Of a DNA stretch of 64,000 nt, positions 38,401 to 46,782 are shown piece by piece (within the stretch, counting starts at the first letter, position 1; every line of letters begins with the position of its first letter). The stretch spans positions 1 through 64,000 of the forward strand of contig JAEUUX010000146.1 in the NCBI GenBank assembly GCA_016787295.1, given 5' to 3'. Origin of the DNA: Chitinophagales bacterium (GTDB lineage Bacteria; Bacteroidota; Bacteroidia; Chitinophagales; UBA2359). The position numbers were made by a program, and so were the translations under genes. The notes below the pieces were generated by a model that was not told where the DNA came from, did not search any database, and saw only the letters and a program-made list of their open reading frames with translations.

Positions 38401-41400
38401 TGGGTGTGAATGTTATCGTACCGTTGGCATTGATGGTCGTTGTGCCGTTGGGAGGCGTGCTGGCAGAAATAACTTGTAGCCCACCTCCTAAATCGTTGCT
38501 TAATACTGGAATATTGATAGCCTCGCCTTGGTTGGTATTGGCAAAATCGTCATTAGCTACTACATCGTCACTTGTTGGTGTTACGGTCACGGTCACTTGT
38601 GCGTTGTCGCAACCCAAAGCATTACATACCAAATAACTAAAGGTATCCGTTCCAACAAAACCTGTGTTCGGGATATAGGTCACAGTGCCGTCGTCGTTGT
38701 TTATTATCTGACCGTTGCTGGCTGACCCTACGGTCACTAAGTTGAGGTTACTACCCAAGTCGTTGTCCAAAATAGGAATGGTGACTAGGGTATTTTGCAT
38801 AGTGGTAGCCGCATCATCAATAGCATTGGCAGCACCGCTCACTACTTCATTAACCGTAATAAGTACAGTAGCACTATCACAACCTACACTATTGCAGATA
38901 GTATAGGTAAATGAATCTGTTCCTACAAAATCATTGTTGGGTGTATAGGTAATTGTGCCATTGGGATTTACCACAATTGTACCATTAGCAGGATTGTTTG
39001 TTTCGGTGATATTGATATTGTTGCCCAAATCATTGTCTAAAACAGGAATGGTAACGGATTCGTTTTGGTCGGTTGTGGTGGCATCATCTAAAGCATCGGG
39101 GCTTGTTTCTGCTGCCTCAACAACAGTCACTACTACCCATGCTGTATCACAACCTGCGGGATTACAAACTTCATAACTGAATGAATCTGTTCCTACAAAG
39201 TCGGGATTAGGTGTATAGGTAAAAATATTGTTCTCGATAGTCGTTTGTCCGTTTTGTGGAGTAGTAACATCTGTTGTTACTTCGAGATTATTACCCAAAT
39301 CGTTGTCCAATACGGCAATATTGATAGTACTATTTTCGTCAACCGTAACAGCATCATCGTTGGCAATTGGGGCTTGGTCTTCTATCACTTCCTCAACGGT
39401 AATGATTACCCAAGCCGTGTCGCAACCAATTGGGTTACAAACCACATAACTAAACGAATCTGTTCCTATAAAGTCGGGATTCGGGATATAGGTAATGATG
39501 TTGTTGGTGATGGTAGTTTGTCCATTTTGGGGAGCGTCAAAAACTGTAGTTACAGTAAGATTGTTGCCCAAATCGTTGTCCAAGACGGCTATATTGATGT
39601 TGCCATTTTCGTCAACCGTAACAGCGTCATCGTTGGCAATTGGGGCTTGGTCTTCTATCACTTCCTCAACGGTAATGATTACCCAAGCCGTGTCGCAACC
39701 TAAAACATTACAAACTGTATAGCTAATAGAATCTTGTCCTATAAAACCTGCATTGGGCGTATAGGTGAGCGTACTATTGCTCACGCCTACTTGTCCGTTA
39801 GTGGGATTTATCGTAATTTCGCCAAAAATGATATTTGTTCCACTGTCGTTCAGCAAGACATTTACGCTGATTGCTTGACTTTCGGGAGTACTTAGATAGT
39901 CATCAACCCCTACTGGTGGAATGTCGGTATTGACAGGAGTAATGGTAATGGTTACGTTGCCTGTATCGCATACAGTACCACTACATATTACATAGTCAAA
40001 ATTGGTTGTACCCACAAAATCAGTAGCAGGTGTATAAGTTATAGAGCCATTGGCATTTACAACAGCCGTACCATTTTGAGGGGGTATAACGCTCACTACC
40101 AAATCGTTACCCGTATCGTTTGCCAAGACATTGATAGTCACAACTTGATTTTGTGGTGTAGTAGCTGTGTCGTCATTGGCAGTCACTTCTACAGGTTCGT
40201 CACCGACGGTAATCGTTACTATAGCTTGGTCGCAAAGTGGTGGTGTTGCATTGTCACACACTTCATAAATAATTTGGTCGGTACCACTATAGCCAACATT
40301 AGGAATATAAGTAATGCTACCATCAGGATTAACGCTGGCAATACCATGATTAGGTTGGTCTATGATAGTAACGGTCAATGGGTCGTTATTGGGGTCGGAG
40401 TCATTTGCCAATATATTGATATTGGTCGTAGTATTGACATCGGTGGTTGCGAAATCGTCGTTGGCGTTGGGTGCTTGGTTGTCGTTATTGCCATTGTTAT
40501 TGACTGTTACGGTCACTGTGGCAGTACTACAAGCCGTTGGGTTACCACTGTCGCAAATAGTATAGGTAAATTCGTCGGTGCCTACATAGTTGTTGTTGGG
40601 TGTATAGGTAATAGTACCATTGGCGTTGATAAAGACCGTTCCATGTTGCGGTTGTGCTACATTGGTCACATAAAGTTGTCCGCCTTCGGGGTCGCTATCA
40701 TTAACTAATACATTGATAACCACAATTTCGTTTTCGGTCACTTCAGCCACATCATCAACTGCAATAGGCGCTTGGTTGATGGGTGCGTCGCCTTCCACAA
40801 TAATCACCACCACACTCTCGTCACAACCAAATTGGTTGCAAATAGTATAGGAAAAATAATCATTGCCAACAAAACCTTGATTGGGAGTGTAGACAAAGCT
40901 ATTGGTAGTACTATTAAATACAATAGTGCCATTTTGGGCAAAAGTGTATTGAGTAATGCTCAAATTGCTACCCGAATCATTATCTAAAGGGAAAATGCTA
41001 ATCGCTTGGTTTTGTTGAGTGGTTACTACATCTACTTCTGCTATGGGTGGATTGCCTATAAGGTCTGGGATATTAACCGTAATGGTAGCTGTAGAACACA
41101 AAGTAGGGTCACACACATTGCAAATTTGGTAAGATAAAATTTCGCTTTGTCCGCCGCTATTGGGTGCGGGTTCGTAGTAGAGAATACCATCTACAATAAA
41201 GGCTGCTTCGCCCAACGTGGGTTCGGTAAGCAATGTAGTAGTATAATCATAGTTGCAATTTTGAATATCGTTTTGTGCAACATTAGCGATAGAAAACTCA
41301 CTAATTTCGGCAGTCATCACATCATCCACAGCTTGAGGAGCAATGCAATCTACTGTTACCAATACAGTCATCGTTTCGCATTGTCCTGCTGCATTACAAC

Positions 41401-44400
41401 CTGTGACGGTCAATGAGTCTATACCTGTGGCATCGGGCAAAGCAATATATTGGAAACAAGTATCGCTAATTACTGCCACACTGCACATTTGTGAATGGTT
41501 AATGTCTGTAATTTCATAGTCCACCAAAGTACAAAATTCTACACAAATTTCGGTAGGAGCAATAGGTGAGGTACAAACACTAATGGCTGTTTCGCAAGGT
41601 ATGCCAATGGTGATAGTGACTGCGGCACCATCGCAATGTCCATACGGGTCACACACCACATACGCCAATACATCAGTGCCTGTATAGCCTTCGTTGGGAG
41701 TATACAATATACTGTTACCAACAATGCTTGCTGTGCCGTGTTGAGGGGCTTCGAATATATCAGAAAGGCTAAAAGCATCGTCTTGTGGGTCGACATCATT
41801 GGCAGTGACATCAATTGTAACAGTCGTATTAATAGCTGTCGTTGCCACATCGTCAATAGCTTCTAAATCGCAATTATTGGCAATTTCTACGGCATAACTT
41901 ATTGTAGAACAATAGCCTGGTGTCAATACATCACATACTTCTAATACTACTTCGGCAATTTCGCCAACAACGCTTGTATCATTCACCACAAAGTTGAAAC
42001 AATTGGGCAAGCCACTGGCAGGAAATATGCCGCCCATGCTGGCAGTTTTCGTTACCTCACCCCAAGCGTTGAGTGGTTCACAAAAATCGGGACATAACAA
42101 CAAAGCAATGTAGGGTTGCGTACAAGCAAAGTTGGTTTGTTCACATGCTGTTGCTATGGCATTAACAGTTATAGTAACAGTTCCGATGCTTGTCTGACCA
42201 AATACATCTGTGGCACTATAGGTAAAGCTATCTGTGCCTGTAAATACGGCATTCGGCATATAGATAATTTGGTTGTTGGGGTCTATATTGACCGTTCCGT
42301 TGGCGGGATAAGTGGCAATATCGGGTGAAAGTGTGCCGAAACCACCATCATTTTCCAATACATTGATAGCTATAGGCTGTCCTATAACGGTGGTTGCACT
42401 ATCAGGATTAGCATCGGGTTGGTCGGGACAGCCTACACTGACAATTACTTCGGTGTTGCCACATTCGTTGTTATCATTACAAGCTGCTACAGACAAAGTA
42501 TCTAAACCCAAAAATCCGATTTGGGCAGTATAGCGGAAGCAAGTTTCACTCAATATATTTATGCTACCAATTTCGCCCGTTACGTCTGTTATTTGTATGG
42601 CATTGCCTTCGGAGTCGGTGATAGGCAAGCAAATAGTAACAGGTTGGGTGGGTTCAAGACATTTATAGATGGTCTCGAAAGATGGAATGCTCATCAATTG
42701 CTCTTGCTGCACATTTGGCACTTGTGTGAGGTTAAGGTCGTTGGAACGGGTTTGGAAAACACCATCTTGGCGCGAACTACCATTCAACTGCACACTATAG
42801 CCTTGTTCGTTCGTATCCCAATTACCATAGCGATTACCGTCTGCTCCCACCAAAGTATAGATGCGTGGCACTTTGAAAGTCACATAGTATCGTCCCAAAG
42901 GAACATTGTCAAATACATACCAACCATCGGTATTCGTATAACTTTGTCCAACAATTTGGTGAGTAATAGCTCGACGCAAGGTAACTGCTATTTGTGGCAA
43001 GATAGGTTCGTTGGCTTCGCGCAAACCATTATTGTTCATATCCACAAAAGCCTGCCCTTCCACTGATGCTAAACCGCCGCCTAACATCACCACCACTGTA
43101 TCGACGGCATAACAACCTTCGGGAGTGCTGGCAGTAACGCTATACACGCCACTTTGTACAACAGACAAGGTAGGTGTGGTAGCGCCCGTAGACCAAATAT
43201 AATCAGTAAATTCGGAATAATCTTGAGCGTCCAATACAGTTCCCATATTGACGGCATACAAGGTATCGGGACCCAAATCTACAAAAGGATATTGAACTTC
43301 TATGTTTATCACATCAGAATTAGTACAACCTATTGCATCGGTGGCTGTAACTGTATAGGTGCCACTTACGTATACATCTATAGTAGGCGTTGTTTCGCCC
43401 GTAGACCATATATAGCCTGGATAGTTGGGTTGACTCAAATTGAGCGTAATACTATCGCAAGTCACTTGGGTTACATCGCCCAAGTTCAAATAAGGACCAC
43501 TACCAAAATTGACTGTGATGTCGTCGGTGGCAGTACAACCACCTGCCGCTGTAACAGTAACGGTATAAGTGCCACTTTCATCAACCGAAATAGATTGTGA
43601 ATTCGCACCAGTAGACCATTGATAACCGATAAAGTTGCTCGGTGCGGGGAAAATGCTATAGTCGTCGTCGTCGCAAACATTTACCACATCTTCGCCCAAG
43701 TTTACACTCACACCGCCATTAGCAACAGTTACAGTCACTACATCGGTGGCTGTGCAGCCATGAACTTCGGTAGCAGTAACCGTATACGTCCCCGATTGTG
43801 TGACTGCGACACTTTGGGAGGTAGCTCCATTTGACCAGCTATAGGAAATAAATCCTGTGCCTGCATTAAGGACATTGCCTGCGCAAAAAGTTTGGTTGGC
43901 TGCTCCTAAGTCGACAGACGCATAAATAATATCTGCCCAAACATAGCCAATACTTTCACAACCTTGTGGGTCGGTCACAGTTACAGAATAATCGCCAGAA
44001 CTCGTGACATAGATGCTTTGGGTAGTGGCTCCTGTACTCCACAAATACGTTGCAAAACCAGCTCCCGCATCGATGGTTGTCGGACCACAAAAATCCTGCA
44101 TAAATTCGCCCAAATTGACCTGCATACCTCCACCGATATTGACTGTAATTTGGTCGGTGCCTGTGCAACCGTTATTGTCAGTTACGGTAACAGTATAAGT
44201 GCCAGAGGTGGCAATAAAAATACTTTGGGTATTGAGTAAAGTTGACCATTGGTAAGAGGCAAAACCGCTACCTGCATCCAAAGTAGTTGGACCACAAGTG
44301 GTCAATACATCAGGACCAAGGTCTACATTAACACTACCATCGCCTAAGTTAACGACCGATTGAGCCGTACCAATACAACCGTTTCCTTGAGAAACAGTAA

Positions 44401-45532
44401 CAGTATAAGTACCGCTTTGGCTTACAGTAATGTTTTGGGTAGTAGCGCCATTTGACCAAGCATAACCATCAAAACCTACACCTGCGCTTAAAGTCACACT
44501 ATTATTGCAACTATTGATGACTGGTGGCAAAAAGACATTGATAGTTGTTGGGTCGTCATAAGAGAAATTGTACGATGCCACACAACCATCACCATCTACA
44601 ACTGTGAGAGTATAGTCGCCGGGGCAGGCATCATAGACATAAATGGCATTGCCCACAGCATTGGATAAAATGCTGGGGGTGATATTATAGGTATAAGGTA
44701 TTTGGGCATTGACCAAGAAAGTGGCTGTACCAGTGCAAATACTATTGCAAAAATCAAAATTGATATCACCCATCAAAGGCTCCCCAGTGGAGAAAGGAGT
44801 GCCATCGGCGCGTGTGCCATTGAACACAAACCACACCGCTCCTCCATAGTCATAGTCATGGGCATTTGCTCCAACCCCTACCTGAAAAGCATACATTTCG
44901 TAGTGGTAGTGTTCAAGATGAATCACTGCTCCGTCAAAATAAGTGCCTTCCACACCTGTTAAGGTGCTGGCATTGGAAAGATGATAGTATATCCAATTCA
45001 GGTAATGAATATCAACGCCATATGGTTGATTGTTGGGGTCTACATAGTAGGTCGTGCCATTGGACAGTGCGTCCCACATTTCCCATTCCATTCCATTTTC
45101 TAAATAGACCTGTACTTCCCATTGTTTGTTGGGATCATTTTTGTTGATTATGATAGCCGTTAGTTGGGCAGTTCCGTCATCAAAGGTATGGAATTGCGCT
45201 GTGCCGGGGACAAAGTTGTAGATAGGTGTGCCGTCGGCGGGATTGGTGAAACCCAAGAAAAAACTATAGCCATCGGGCGAATAATCTTGCACACAATCCA
45301 AATCACCAGGGCAAGGTTGGCTGTAGGACAATAAGTCAATACTACAGGATTGGTTTTCGAAAATAGACGGTTGAAGAATATTAAGGTATGGATTTGTTGA
45401 GAATGCAGGTAGTGACTGGTTATGCAGTAAGACACCACCCAAAATCCAACATACTAACATACAACTTTTCCAAAATTCTATGGCTTTGAACCGATGAACT
45501 TTTGGGTAATTGGGGTACTTCATTTGTATCAT
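35402..45532 (-). CDS. Giant tandem-domain surface adhesin with CHU_C sorting tail
   Basis: 3376 residues. Order: a signal peptide with a long N-terminal extension (hydrophobic core about 29-42); a unique domain (about 60-260); eight or so ~62-residue PKD/SprB-like repeats (about 330-860, pattern DLG...CGPTTLDAG...YQWSTGATTQSI...SGTYTVTVTD...GC); one SdrD B-like domain (about 870-975, VEGQAFVDMNNNGLREANEP); about twenty cadherin-like ~91-residue repeats (about 1000-3270, pattern NDD...IPVLDNDLGNN...NGT...TYTPN..FVGTDSF.Y.VCN..GCD); and the gliding-motility-type C-terminal domain (about 3280-3376, FSPNGDGKYEIWEV...FNRWGDIVF...NGKWQQNGNDLPDGTYFYIV). The Asp-rich linkers suggest calcium binding. 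It should be exported by the T9SS and anchored at the surface, possibly moving with gliding machinery. The second Met (45523) is an alternative start. Confidence 0.93.
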   Translation of the reverse strand: MIQMKYPNYPKVHRFKAIEFWKSCMLVCWILGGVLLHNQSLPAFSTNPYLNILQPSIFENQSCSIDLLSYSQPCPGDLDCVQDYSPDGYSFFLGFTNPADGTPIYNFVPGTAQFHTFDDGTAQLTAIIINKNDPNKQWEVQVYLENGMEWEMWDALSNGTTYYVDPNNQPYGVDIHYLNWIYYHLSNASTLTGVEGTYFDGAVIHLEHYHYEMYAFQVGVGANAHDYDYGGAVWFVFNGTRADGTPFSTGEPLMGDINFDFCNSICTGTATFLVNAQIPYTYNITPSILSNAVGNAIYVYDACPGDYTLTVVDGDGCVASYNFSYDDPTTINVFLPPVINSCNNSVTLSAGVGFDGYAWSNGATTQNITVSQSGTYTVTVSQGNGCIGTAQSVVNLGDGSVNVDLGPDVLTTCGPTTLDAGSGFASYQWSTLLNTQSIFIATSGTYTVTVTDNNGCTGTDQITVNIGGGMQVNLGEFMQDFCGPTTIDAGAGFATYLWSTGATTQSIYVTSSGDYSVTVTDPQGCESIGYVWADIIYASVDLGAANQTFCAGNVLNAGTGFISYSWSNGATSQSVAVTQSGTYTVTATEVHGCTATDVVTVTVANGGVSVNLGEDVVNVCDDDDYSIFPAPSNFIGYQWSTGANSQSISVDESGTYTVTVTAAGGCTATDDITVNFGSGPYLNLGDVTQVTCDSITLNLSQPNYPGYIWSTGETTPTIDVYVSGTYTVTATDAIGCTNSDVINIEVQYPFVDLGPDTLYAVNMGTVLDAQDYSEFTDYIWSTGATTPTLSVVQSGVYSVTASTPEGCYAVDTVVVMLGGGLASVEGQAFVDMNNNGLREANEPILPQIAVTLRRAITHQIVGQSYTNTDGWYVFDNVPLGRYYVTFKVPRIYTLVGADGNRYGNWDTNEQGYSVQLNGSSRQDGVFQTRSNDLNLTQVPNVQQEQLMSIPSFETIYKCLEPTQPVTICLPITDSEGNAIQITDVTGEIGSINILSETCFRYTAQIGFLGLDTLSVAACNDNNECGNTEVIVSVGCPDQPDANPDSATTVIGQPIAINVLENDGGFGTLSPDIATYPANGTVNIDPNNQIIYMPNAVFTGTDSFTYSATDVFGQTSIGTVTITVNAIATACEQTNFACTQPYIALLLCPDFCEPLNAWGEVTKTASMGGIFPASGLPNCFNFVVNDTSVVGEIAEVVLEVCDVLTPGYCSTISYAVEIANNCDLEAIDDVATTAINTTVTIDVTANDVDPQDDAFSLSDIFEAPQHGTASIVGNSILYTPNEGYTGTDVLAYVVCDPYGHCDGAAVTITIGIPCETAISVCTSPIAPTEICVEFCTLVDYEITDINHSQMCSVAVISDTCFQYIALPDATGIDSLTVTGCNAAGQCETMTVLVTVDCIAPQAVDDVMTAEISEFSIANVAQNDIQNCNYDYTTTLLTEPTLGEAAFIVDGILYYEPAPNSGGQSEILSYQICNVCDPTLCSTATITVNIPDLIGNPPIAEVDVVTTQQNQAISIFPLDNDSGSNLSITQYTFAQNGTIVFNSTTNSFVYTPNQGFVGNDYFSYTICNQFGCDESVVVIIVEGDAPINQAPIAVDDVAEVTENEIVVINVLVNDSDPEGGQLYVTNVAQPQHGTVFINANGTITYTPNNNYVGTDEFTYTICDSGNPTACSTATVTVTVNNNGNNDNQAPNANDDFATTDVNTTTNINILANDSDPNNDPLTVTIIDQPNHGIASVNPDGSITYIPNVGYSGTDQIIYEVCDNATPPLCDQAIVTITVGDEPVEVTANDDTATTPQNQVVTINVLANDTGNDLVVSVIPPQNGTAVVNANGSITYTPATDFVGTTNFDYVICSGTVCDTGNVTITITPVNTDIPPVGVDDYLSTPESQAISVNVLLNDSGTNIIFGEITINPTNGQVGVSNSTLTYTPNAGFIGQDSISYTVCNVLGCDTAWVIITVEEVIEDQAPIANDDAVTVDENGNINIAVLDNDLGNNLTVTTVFDAPQNGQTTITNNIITYIPNPDFIGTDSFSYVVCNPIGCDTAWVIITVEEVIEDQAPIANDDAVTVDENSTINIAVLDNDLGNNLEVTTDVTTPQNGQTTIENNIFTYTPNPDFVGTDSFSYEVCNPAGCDTAWVVVTVVEAAETSPDALDDATTTDQNESVTIPVLDNDLGNNINITETNNPANGTIVVNPNGTITYTPNNDFVGTDSFTYTICNSVGCDSATVLITVNEVVSGAANAIDDAATTMQNTLVTIPILDNDLGSNLNLVTVGSASNGQIINNDDGTVTYIPNTGFVGTDTFSYLVCNALGCDNAQVTVTVTPTSDDVVANDDFANTNQGEAINIPVLSNDLGGGLQVISASTPPNGTTTINANGTITFTPNSDFTGIDVFSYIICNADQSDCDTASVFVTVDLITDNQAPIASDDAANTSINTAIEIPVLQNDIDPDGGAVNIAEISTLPNNGTAVINANGTILYTPNNGFIGVDTFVYNLCDTDTPPLCDNAMVIVTVNSDTIPVPPLAITDTVYAQSGQVTIINVLTNDFGNDIAVSTVAQAGNGTTQLNPDGTVSYNPYPGFTSGTDYFDYTICNTNQECSSTFVVVIMTQGATPPDAQNDIANTQSGQTIDIPVLDNDTDPNPEDNPLATIGTLSIVTAPNHGTAIVTANNTISYTANADFVGTDTLLYTVCDNGTPALCDTAFVFITVTEYYQLNQAPIANDDFANGEANSNVIIPVLDNDTDPDGDMLTITAITTQPNHGTAVIDATGTITYTPDSAYVGADTLVYVVCDNADSVLCDTAIVFINITPDSINLAPIAQDDQATVEAGAFVEIPILDNDIDPNAADNPLAQIGTISIVQGPQQGVIQVLPTNSILYQANADATGIDSIQYIVCDNGTPPLCDTAWIIITITTDTIPEPVVANPDYVFAASGELIEIPVLDNDLGDAISVTGIVTDALHGTVFFAPPQNVLSYVSDSAYVGVDTFYYAICDTLGNCDTSFVVINIVPDSLSCDISVTTNTNTPTTICIGDYITPPFAIDTIVIYSNASNGTIFFDPNSADSCINYQPDLDYTGTDFFSIGICDTTGVCDTLNICLYVLPETITINAENDTVNMAFGQVDTLINVLGNDTGEEPLTVIILQDPQHGTAQLVGNDILYTPDSAYLGSDVIVYQITDANGNIDSAFVFINIDSTSTNDTLIIAFDDIDTTLAATEIVISVLGNDTIPTIDGFSPIVTILTAPANGTATVTNDTTITYLPDPFFTGVDTFSYVVCVNNLCDTAQVLIVVEPDCNLPLFYPNGFSPNGDGKYEIWEVFNLYACYPENEVIIFNRWGDIVFRQSGYGDGLNEWNGKWQQNGNDLPDGTYFYIVKLTPDSEKQINGFIELKR
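39332..39427. repeat. Near-identical direct repeat inside the adhesin gene, unit 1
   Basis: 96 bases that recur at 39605-39700 with one difference; the offset is 273 bases, exactly one 91-residue domain. Confidence 0.88.
39605..39700. repeat. Near-identical direct repeat inside the adhesin gene, unit 2
   Basis: Partner of 39332-39427. Other domain copies in the gene are far more diverged, so this pair marks a recent domain duplication or gene conversion. Confidence 0.88.
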
Positions 45533-45639
45533 GGAGATTAATTAATTTTAGTAAAAAGGACATCAAGAAGAAAAACTATTCGAGTATAATGGTAATCAGC
45601 TATAATAACTCGCATAACATTGGTATAATAAAATAGGTT

Positions 45640-45654
45640 TGGCACGGTTTTTGT
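45640..45654 (+). promoter_or_regulatory. Sigma-54-like -24/-12 site 1
   Basis: TGGCACGGTTTTTGT: GG and GT separated by ten bases (consensus GG-N10-GC). It points to the transposase-like gene. Confidence 0.35.
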
Positions 45655-45741
45655 TTAGATAAAAACTATCTAAAAATTGCTTGCATACATTATTACAAGC
45701 GGTTTTTAATTAATTATCATAGTTTTGTCACAAAAAATTAT

Positions 45742-45756
45742 TGGCATGGTTTTTGT
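45742..45756 (+). promoter_or_regulatory. Sigma-54-like -24/-12 site 2
   Basis: TGGCATGGTTTTTGT, 102 bases after site 1 with the same spacing and the same GT at -12. Confidence 0.35.
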
Positions 45757-45983
45757 TATTAAAACAAACAAGTTATTATTATTCTTTTAAAGGACTTATA
45801 TAGCTTACATAAAACAAGCTACAGCTATTTTGTGAAATATTTATGACAATTGACTTTTTTAAGCAGGTAACTCTTTCAGGGGTCAAATTTAACTACAATG
45901 TCAGATTTTTACAAAAAAAAGCCATTATTTTTAACTAAACTTGATTAATTTTAACATTTCATATACCTAATTAACATAGTGCC

Positions 45984-46553
45984 ATGAACGGACTTAGTAA
46001 ATACTATATCAAAAAACTTATCACTTGTTTTGCTGATGAGATGACCGCTACAGAAACTGCCCGTAAGTTGAAAGTCAATCGCAATACCGTCAATAAATAC
46101 TTTCGTATTATCCGTGAAGCCATTGCCGATTATCAGCAATTGCAAGTAAGTATGCAGTTACATAGTAGTAACAAACAAATTGTGCCTTTTTATTGGCACA
46201 AAAGCACGGGTATTTCTATGCTTAACGACTCGGAAAGTGCCATATTCTATATTGTTACCATCAATAAAAATGCGTATGTAGAGCAAGAGCAAGATGCGCA
46301 TAAAAACGAGTCTTTGTTGGGAATAAATCCTCAAATTGCCACTAAATATGGCGATTTAGCTCAAAGTTTCTTTATTTACACCAAAGACAAATTAACTAAA
46401 TTTTATGGGGTAAAAGAGGAATACACCTACTTATACCTCAAGGAATTGGAGTTTCGTTTTAATAATCGCGAAAAAGAAATTGCCAAGTTGATTTGGCGTA
46501 TTTTGCCGCACCATAGTGCCGAATGGGTCAAAACTACTCGCTTCCGAAAATAG
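45984..46553 (+). CDS. IS1595-transposase-like HTH protein, probably domesticated
   Basis: 189 residues. The N-terminus (about 1-45, KKLITCFADEMTATETA, RKLKVNRNTVNKYFRIIRE) is a helix-turn-helix like that of IS1595/ISXO2 transposases. The C-terminus (LTKFYGVKEEYTYLYLKELEFRFNNR) matches the last helices of the same family (pattern RKFNG..KE..YLYLKE.E.RFNNR). The middle (about 55-125) is short and lacks the family's usual catalytic segments such as the DESYFGG-type motif. No terminal inverted repeats are evident. It reads as a transposase shorn of catalysis and kept as a DNA-binding regulator. It is divergent from the giant adhesin gene and has its own terminator, so it may regulate the adhesin (inference). 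Confidence 0.6.
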   Translation: MNGLSKYYIKKLITCFADEMTATETARKLKVNRNTVNKYFRIIREAIADYQQLQVSMQLHSSNKQIVPFYWHKSTGISMLNDSESAIFYIVTINKNAYVEQEQDAHKNESLLGINPQIATKYGDLAQSFFIYTKDKLTKFYGVKEEYTYLYLKELEFRFNNREKEIAKLIWRILPHHSAEWVKTTRFRK

Positions 46554-46653
46554 CAGTAGGGGATATTTGTTCATGGCAGTACCTACGACTTCAATAAGCT
46601 CAATATCCTATTGGATTGGTTATGTGTCTGTTTTATATAAAGTTTATTTATCT

Positions 46654-46688
46654 AAAGCTTGCCGAGAAATCTTGGCAGGCTTTTTTTT
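46654..46688 (+). terminator. Terminator after the transposase-like gene
   Basis: AAAGCTTGCCGAGA pairs with TCTTGGCAGGCTTT (one mismatch, one wobble), followed by eight T. The T run overlaps the next promoter's -33 element. Confidence 0.85.
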
Positions 46689-46715
46689 GATTTTGGAAAA
46701 AAAACAGTACTTTTG
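46686..46715 (+). promoter_or_regulatory. Promoter of the metalloprotease gene
   Basis: TTTG (46686-46689), 18 bases, then TACTTTTG (46708-46715). Confidence 0.6.
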
Positions 46716-46782
46716 TTGCCTCATACACATACTCCCTATTAGCTTACCCCAACCTATTATTAGGTTGTTTTTAGCAATAACT

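Larger units (their letters stand above)
45533..45983. other. AT-rich divergent regulatory region
   Basis: 451 bases between the adhesin and the transposase-like gene with no gene. It contains two sigma-54-like sites on the plus strand and the leader motif TTAATTAATCTCC just before the adhesin start. Confidence 0.6.

Noticed and set aside
35501-45438. Many plus-strand frames of 60-200 codons opposite the giant adhesin
   Set aside because: They follow the repeat periodicity of the adhesin on the other strand and show no signal peptides, domains or start contexts.
46516-46782. 89-codon extension of the metalloprotease and overlap with the HTH gene
   Set aside because: It would run through a terminator and a promoter; the ATG at 46783 begins a typical signal peptide.
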